DNA of 45,169 bases from Eikenella halliae (lineage in GTDB: Bacteria; Pseudomonadota; Gammaproteobacteria; Burkholderiales; Neisseriaceae): positions 1-45,169 of the forward strand of contig NZ_LXSQ01000008.1 of the NCBI RefSeq assembly GCF_001648475.1, read 5' to 3'. Below are positions 40,939 to 45,169 of the stretch, one piece after another (the first letter of the stretch is position 1; the number at the start of each line of letters is the position of its first letter). The notes below the pieces were generated by a model. The model was not told where the DNA came from, ran no database searches, and worked only from the letters and a program-made list of their open reading frames with translations. The translations under genes were made by a program, and so were the position numbers.

Positions 40939-41009
40939 AGGCTACCTGAAAACAGGCACAACGGAATTTCCGCCAAGCCGAAGTGCCGTTTCAAATTTTC
41001 AGGTAGCCT
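40939..41009 (+). repeat. DUS-bounded intergenic block, copy D (divergent)
   Basis: DUS and inverted DUS enclose GGAATTTCCGCCAAGCCGAAG, a diverged form of the GGAATTTCTGCGAAGCTAAA motif. A further DUS at 41022 leads into the next gene with CTTCAACATTAAAACC, similar to the block start. This may also terminate the SPFH transcript. Confidence 0.45.
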
Positions 41010-41058
41010 CAAACACGGTTTAAAGGCTACCTGAAACGATAACTTCAACATTAAAACC

Positions 41059-41559
41059 ATGCCCGCCCAATTAAACGCGCCGCCTGCCCCCCACCCTTTG
41101 TGGCGCGACCTGCTGCCTACTTTGCTGGCCGGTGGATTTGTGGCCTGGTTTGCCGGGCAGCCCGGATATGGTTTTTCGCTGGAATTGTTTCTGCCGCTGA
41201 TTGCCCTATCGCGGCTATGGCGTACAGCCAAGGCTTTGCGCCCGCCACGCCGCGAACTGCGGCGGCAACTGGCTATCTGCGGCCTGTGGCTGCTGCTTCT
41301 CGGCGGCTTGGCCGTCCTGCACAGGCACTACGTCCGCCTCGCACGGGAGGAAGCCGAACAGCTGCTTGGGCAAATCCTAAGCAGGCAGCAGCCCAACGGC
41401 AGCTTTGCCCCGATGCCGCTAACCACCAGCCCGCGCTGGCGCATCCGTTACGGCGTAAATGAGGGGAAACCCTTTCTGCACTACAGCGACACCTACAACG
41501 TGTTTGACGTGCAAATATATGATTTTGAGCAACGCCGTTGGCAGCATCGAGCCGACTAG
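41059..41559 (+). CDS. Membrane protein of unknown function
   Basis: The 166-residue protein has two membrane stretches in its first half (L-L-A-G-G-F-V-A-W-F-A-G, and L-A-I-C-G-L-W-L-L-L-L-G-G-L) with a basic loop between, then a soluble domain of about 70 residues (E-E-A-E-Q-L-L-G-Q-I-L through D-V-Q-I-Y-D-F). No recognisable family. No clear Shine-Dalgarno precedes the ATG; a DUS and AACATTAAAACC lie there. Position between SPFH and DUF4178 genes suggests membership in the same neighbourhood. Confidence 0.75.
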   Translation: MPAQLNAPPAPHPLWRDLLPTLLAGGFVAWFAGQPGYGFSLELFLPLIALSRLWRTAKALRPPRRELRRQLAICGLWLLLLGGLAVLHRHYVRLAREEAEQLLGQILSRQQPNGSFAPMPLTTSPRWRIRYGVNEGKPFLHYSDTYNVFDVQIYDFEQRRWQHRAD

Positions 41560-41595
41560 TTGCCCACAGGCTACCTGAAAGGTGAATCCGCAATC

Positions 41596-41952
41596 ATGTC
41601 AACCACAAACCCCGTACAAGTCATCGCCCAGCATCTGCAAAACCGACCCACCATTCTCGATTTTGCAGAGGAATTGCAAATCATTGCCGACTTGCAGGCC
41701 GTTGCGCCGGAGCAGGCTGCCGCCGATTGGGATGCGCTCAGCGCCGTGGTGAACCGCCTCCGCGATTCGCACCAAATCAACGGCATTTTCTGCCTGACGC
41801 CGCAAAACCGGCCTGTCTTCATAGAGTTTGCAGGCTACCTGAAAACCGTTGCCGACATTGCAGGCCAAGATGCCGCTCCCTTGTGCGACGGCTTCGGTTT
41901 GAGCGCCGCCGAAATCGATGCCGCCTTTGCCGCCAAGCGCGAACGCCGTTAA
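41596..41952 (+). CDS. Small soluble protein of unknown function
   Basis: The 118-residue acidic helical protein (V-I-A-Q-H-L-Q-N-R-P-T-I-L-D-F-A-E-E-L at the start, D-A-A-F-A-A-K-R-E-R-R at the end) has no signal or membrane segment. A DUS copy is read in frame as A-G-Y-L-K-T. The start at 41596 is chosen because the 12 upstream codons are a DUS artefact. It lies 15 bases upstream of the GNAT gene. Family not recognised. Confidence 0.7.
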   Translation: MSTTNPVQVIAQHLQNRPTILDFAEELQIIADLQAVAPEQAAADWDALSAVVNRLRDSHQINGIFCLTPQNRPVFIEFAGYLKTVADIAGQDAAPLCDGFGLSAAEIDAAFAAKRERR

Positions 41953-41967
41953 ACCTTGAGGAAACCC

Positions 41968-42438
41968 ATGCCCATCCGCCCTGCCCAGGCCGCAGATGCC
42001 GAACGCATCGGCGAGCTGCTCTACCAAGTGCACGCCGTACACGCCGCCGCCCGCCCCGACCTCTACCGCGCAGGCGCGCGCAAATATTCCGTTGAAGAAG
42101 TGCGCGCCATCATTGCCGATGAAAACCAGCCCGTGTTCGTGTATCAAGACGAAGGCGGCAAGGTGCAGGGCTATGCCGTGTGCCAATTTCAGGTAGCCTC
42201 GGGTCATCCCGCGCTGTTGGAACGCAAAGTGCTGTATGTGGACGATTTGTGTGTGGACGAATCTCAACGCGACAGAAAAATCGGCGAAAAGCTGTATCGC
42301 CACCTGCTCGACTTCGCCCGCGCACATGGCTGCCACAGCCTCACCCTGCACGTGATGCACGGCAACGATGGCGCGGAACGCTTCTACCGTAGGCTGGGCA
42401 TGACTCCGCTAAAAACCCTTCTGGAACAAACGCTTTAA
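41968..42438 (+). CDS. GNAT family N-acetyltransferase
   Basis: GNAT enzymes transfer an acetyl group from acetyl-CoA to an amine. The 156-residue protein starts I-R-P-A-Q-A-A-D-A-E-R and has the core L-Y-V-D-D-L-C-V-D, then R-D-R-K-I-G-E-K-L (motif A, in which R/Q-x-x-G-x-G/A is degenerate), and F-Y-R-R-L-G-M. GAGG lies ahead of the ATG at 41968. A reverse-orientation DUS is read as F-Q-V-A. With speD and a spermidine synthase nearby, a polyamine substrate is possible but not shown by sequence. Confidence 0.88.
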   Translation: MPIRPAQAADAERIGELLYQVHAVHAAARPDLYRAGARKYSVEEVRAIIADENQPVFVYQDEGGKVQGYAVCQFQVASGHPALLERKVLYVDDLCVDESQRDRKIGEKLYRHLLDFARAHGCHSLTLHVMHGNDGAERFYRRLGMTPLKTLLEQTL

Positions 42439-42489
42439 AGGCTACCTGAAAATTTCCCGTCCCAACCGCCCGCCCTTTAGGAACCCATC

Positions 42490-44040
42490 ATGAGCGAACC
42501 CTTCTTTAAAACCGACTGCCCCAGCTGCGGCGCGCCCGTGCACGCGCATTCGGCCACGGCGGTTACGCTGGTGTGCGGCTTCTGCCACAGCCTCTTGGTG
42601 CGCCAGGGCGAAGGCATCATCGACAGCGGCCGCGATTCCGCCCTGTTGGAAGACTTCAGCCCGCTGCAAATCGGCACCTCCGGCACGTTTGCCAACCGCC
42701 CGTTTGCCATCATCGGCCGCCTGCAGGCCAAATACGATGCCGGCATGTGGAACGAGTGGTATGTGCAATTTGACGACGGCAGCAACGGCTGGCTCTCCGA
42801 ATCGGGCGACCAATACGTCTTCACCCTGCCCGCTACCGAGCCCTTGCAGGAAATACCCGAATTTTCCGGCCTGGTGGCCGGCCGCAGCAGCCTGATATAC
42901 CGCAACAAACGCTTTTGGGCGGCCGACGTGCGCGATATCGTGCTGGAGCAGGCCGCCGCACAAGGCGAGCTGCCCTTTGCCGTGCCGCCGCAGATGAAAA
43001 ACCAGGTGGCCGACTGGCGCTGCGAACAGATTTTTCTCACGCTGGATTATGCTTCCTCCCCGCCTGAAGTGTTTGTAGGGCGGGGCGTGCAGCTGGCCGA
43101 CTTGCAACTTGGCAATACGCGCAGCAGCGAGCAGGTGGCCGATAGCGCCGGTCGGCTCAAAGGCACGCGCCAGGCCGAAAGCTGCCCGAACTGCGGCTCG
43201 CCGGTGCAATGGATTACTGGCCTCACGCCGTCCATCCTCTGCCCCAGCTGCGGCAGCAGCTTGGATGCCACAGGCAAGCTGGAATTGCTGGAAGCCAACA
43301 ACAGGCGCGAGGCGCAGGCTGATGCGTTCACCCTGAAAATCGGTTCGGAAGCCCGCATCAACAACCGCACCTACACCCTCATCGGCGCGGTGCGCAAAGA
43401 CGAACTGGAACCGGAAGACGCGTTCAACCTGATGTTCGGCCAAAAGCCGCTCGGCATCGTGCCCGTCGGGCGGTGGACGGAATACCTGCTCTTCGAGCCG
43501 CAGATCGGCTTTATGTGGCTGGTGGAAAGCGGCGACGGCGAATGGAGCGTGTCGGAAACGCTCAACGTGTGGCCGCGCCTATATGGCGATTTGTTCCAGC
43601 CGCAAGGTCTGACCAAACTCTACGACTACGGCGGCCGCGTGGTCTTGGCTGCCGGCGCATTCTACTGGCATATTCGCCAAGGCGACGTGGATTTCTACAG
43701 CGACTACCGCCACAACAGCAACGGCAAACTCTGCGCTGAATGTAATCCTCACGAAGCGGCCTGGAGCCAAAGCACCACCGTCCCCTACCGTACCGTACGC
43801 CGCTGGTTCGGAGACACGGCCGACACCCCGCAATACAGTGCCGATATGCGCCCGGACGAACCATCACGTTGGCTGATGCTGCTGCTCACCACCATATTCG
43901 TGGTGATCAACCTGCCCGCCTGGATCAGCATGTTCGTTACCGAAGAAAATATCAGCCTGGCCGCATTCGTATCGGCCATGGTGCTGTATTTCCTAGTTAA
44001 GCGCGGCAATATATTCACCGAAAGTGATGACGAAGAGTAA
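42490..44040 (+). CDS. DUF4178 protein with two zinc ribbons and C-terminal membrane helices
   Basis: The 516-residue protein has two modules, each a zinc ribbon followed by a DUF4178-like beta domain. Cysteines 10, 13, 29 and 32 form the first ribbon and 232, 235, 251 and 254 the second. The beta domains share I-G-R/A, W-N-E-W-Y-V-Q-F or W-T-E-Y-L-L-F, and G-W-L-S-E or M-W-L-V-E. Two membrane helices near 455-480 and 488-508 end the protein. DUF4178 has no known biochemistry, but I recall it beside SpeD, spermidine synthase and DUF350 in other bacteria. A 59-residue ORF follows three bases after the stop. Confidence 0.88.
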   Translation: MSEPFFKTDCPSCGAPVHAHSATAVTLVCGFCHSLLVRQGEGIIDSGRDSALLEDFSPLQIGTSGTFANRPFAIIGRLQAKYDAGMWNEWYVQFDDGSNGWLSESGDQYVFTLPATEPLQEIPEFSGLVAGRSSLIYRNKRFWAADVRDIVLEQAAAQGELPFAVPPQMKNQVADWRCEQIFLTLDYASSPPEVFVGRGVQLADLQLGNTRSSEQVADSAGRLKGTRQAESCPNCGSPVQWITGLTPSILCPSCGSSLDATGKLELLEANNRREAQADAFTLKIGSEARINNRTYTLIGAVRKDELEPEDAFNLMFGQKPLGIVPVGRWTEYLLFEPQIGFMWLVESGDGEWSVSETLNVWPRLYGDLFQPQGLTKLYDYGGRVVLAAGAFYWHIRQGDVDFYSDYRHNSNGKLCAECNPHEAAWSQSTTVPYRTVRRWFGDTADTPQYSADMRPDEPSRWLMLLLTTIFVVINLPAWISMFVTEENISLAAFVSAMVLYFLVKRGNIFTESDDEE

Positions 44041-44043
44041 GCC

Positions 44044-44223
44044 ATGTCGAAAAACACCTACCTTATCCTCAGCATAGTCGCCATTCTCGGCAGCACCGTA
44101 TTCAACTACGTCTCTCTTGGTGACATGAGCAAATACCAAAGGAGCAGCAGCTCCCCCAGCTCTCGCTCCTTCGGCGGCTCGCACAGCGGTGGTGGCTACT
44201 CATCCGGCGGGTGGCACAAATGA
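44044..44223 (+). CDS. 59-residue membrane peptide between DUF4178 and speD
   Basis: The ATG at 44044 opens a 59-codon frame with one N-terminal membrane helix (Y-L-I-L-S-I-V-A-I-L-G-S-T-V-F) and a Ser/Gly/His-rich tail (S-F-G-G-S-H-S-G-G-G-Y-S-S-G-G). It starts three bases after the DUF4178 stop. Its own stop overlaps the speD start as ATGA, which argues strongly that it is translated. Similar small Ser/Gly-tailed proteins (DUF4247-like, for example) occur beside speD elsewhere as far as I recall, but I could not confirm family membership. Confidence 0.75.
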   Translation: MSKNTYLILSIVAILGSTVFNYVSLGDMSKYQRSSSSPSSRSFGGSHSGGGYSSGGWHK

Positions 44224-44573
44224 GCCACAGCCCCGGTAGCCACGGCCTACTTGATTTATACGGCTGCCCACCCGAATTACTGCGCAACGAAGGCTACCTG
44301 AAAACCGCATTGGAGCACACCGCCCGCCACATCGGTGCCACCGTGCTCGAAAGCCGTTTCCACACCTTCGGCGGCGAAGGCGGCGTAACCGGCGTGCTGC
44401 TCTTGGCCGAATCCCATCTCAGCATCCACACCTGGCCCGAACACGGCTTCGCCGCCATCGACATCTTCCTCTGCGGCCGCCTACAGCCTGAAGCGGCGAA
44501 AGAACCTTTGCAATACGCCCTAAAGGCCGAGCGCAGCGTGTGGCACAGCCATCCGCGTGGAGGGAATCTGTAA
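44220..44573 (+). CDS. speD: S-adenosylmethionine decarboxylase proenzyme
   Basis: SpeD makes decarboxylated SAM, the aminopropyl donor for spermidine synthesis. The 117-residue protein is the short bacterial form. L-A-E-S-H-L-S-I-H-T-W-P-E holds the self-cleavage site Glu64-Ser65, where Ser65 becomes the pyruvoyl group. His70 and Cys85 fall at the same spacing as Ser63/His68/Cys83 of the Thermotoga enzyme. ATG 44220 overlaps the upstream TGA; a GTG at 44211 is less likely. A DUS copy inside encodes Gly-Tyr-Leu-Lys. It pairs functionally with the membrane spermidine synthase gene at 37534-39051. Confidence 0.95.
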   Translation: MSHSPGSHGLLDLYGCPPELLRNEGYLKTALEHTARHIGATVLESRFHTFGGEGGVTGVLLLAESHLSIHTWPEHGFAAIDIFLCGRLQPEAAKEPLQYALKAERSVWHSHPRGGNL

Positions 44574-45169
44574 CTCTTACGCGGATGTAACGAATAGCAG
44601 CGCAATCTATCTGAAACTTGCCCAGCAATCAAAAAGCTGTCCACAAACATGAGACAGTGGGAATTCTGCAAAGCTAACAACTTCAGACAGCTCTTCTCTT
44701 TTCTAATTATTTTGATTCCACTGATCTTTCCTTTTCTTTCTCCCCCCTCTCTTTGCATTCTCTAGTCCCATTACTCGTAGGAAATCCTCGTATTGTTTAC
44801 ATTTTTCTACGGCTTTCTACGCACGGACAGCGTTTGTTTTTTGCTTAACCGCTTTTTAAGCAGTTATCTATCATTTTTCAAGAACAAATCAGTTTTCCGC
44901 ATCTATCGACATACTTGACAATACCAGAAGCTGCTTAATCTGATCTTCAATCAAAAGCCGAAAGTGCACACAACGCTGTTGATTTCCCCATGAAGAGAGG
45001 CCAGTTAAATATTAATACTCAGCTAGTCTCTTCAAGGTAGTCTCCTAATCAGCAAATACTATCCTCCCTTACTTATTCCTATGCCCTTATTCCTATCCCA
45101 GTTTATCTTCGCTTTTGTTTTCGCTGTATTTTCTTTTTGTTGTTTTCCACAAAGCACAACACCCCGCCG
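44574..45169. other. AT-rich gene-free right end
   Basis: About 600 bases with no supported gene. The DNA has many pyrimidine runs and is clearly more AT-rich than the genes. No intact DUS is present, although TTCAAGGTAGTCT near 45034 looks like a decayed one. At 44659-44692, GGAATTCTGCAAAGCTAACAA resembles the right half of the DUS-bounded block at 24519-24600. No terminator for speD is evident. Confidence 0.5.

Overview
The window is chromosomal DNA of a Neisseriaceae bacterium, most likely Eikenella. About 80 copies of AGGCTACCTGAA or its complement are scattered through it. That 12-mer is the Eikenella dialect (AG-eikDUS) of the neisserial DNA uptake sequence. Many copies sit as inverted pairs behind genes and form terminator hairpins. 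Inside genes they are read as Gly-Tyr-Leu-Lys or Phe-Gln-Val-Ala. Two near-identical 104-bp Correia-type elements, a tmRNA with the tag ANDETFALAA, and narGHJI nitrate reductase all fit this assignment.

Layout. 1-2280: the end of a metallophosphoesterase gene, then the remnant of an element integrated at ssrA (a 5'-broken tyrosine integrase whose frame runs into the tmRNA 3' end). 2281-4355 (minus): infC-rpmI-rplT behind a small membrane protein gene. 4659-7692: a macrodomain hydrolase and priA. 8055-15683 (minus): narG, a cupin gene, narH, narJ, narI and a hemerythrin-type di-iron protein. 16021-20837 (plus): a molybdate-binding Mop protein, a TonB-dependent receptor, a DUF2478 protein and a Tat-dependent binding lipoprotein. 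I read these four as a molybdenum supply module for the divergent molybdoenzyme operon. 21152-22892: four tandem genes for small exported proteins sharing one Cys-containing domain that I do not recognise, followed by a methyltransferase. 23833-28009 (minus): a UPF0340 protein, recR, a SUKH protein, a Tat-lipoprotein LD-carboxypeptidase and a HIT protein. 28331-35681: an M48 peptidase, a lipoprotein, ribF, an outer-membrane barrel (minus), an acyl-CoA dehydrogenase and a VOC protein. 35907-37169 (minus): cbpM-cbpA.

37534-44573 holds what looks like one functional neighbourhood. A membrane-anchored spermidine synthase gene is divergent from genes for a DUF350 membrane protein, an SPFH/SHOCT protein, two unknown proteins, a GNAT acetyltransferase, a zinc-ribbon DUF4178 membrane protein, a 59-residue membrane peptide and SpeD. 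It combines decarboxylated-SAM and aminopropyl chemistry with membrane-organising proteins, and I consider it the most interesting possible system here. The last 600 bases are AT-rich with no gene I can support.

Intergenic DNA is rich in repeats: Correia-type elements (two intact, four decayed), a MITE-like repeat with GTAGGGTGTGTGC ends, and a family of DUS-bounded blocks. All function calls are by eye, and no database search was possible.
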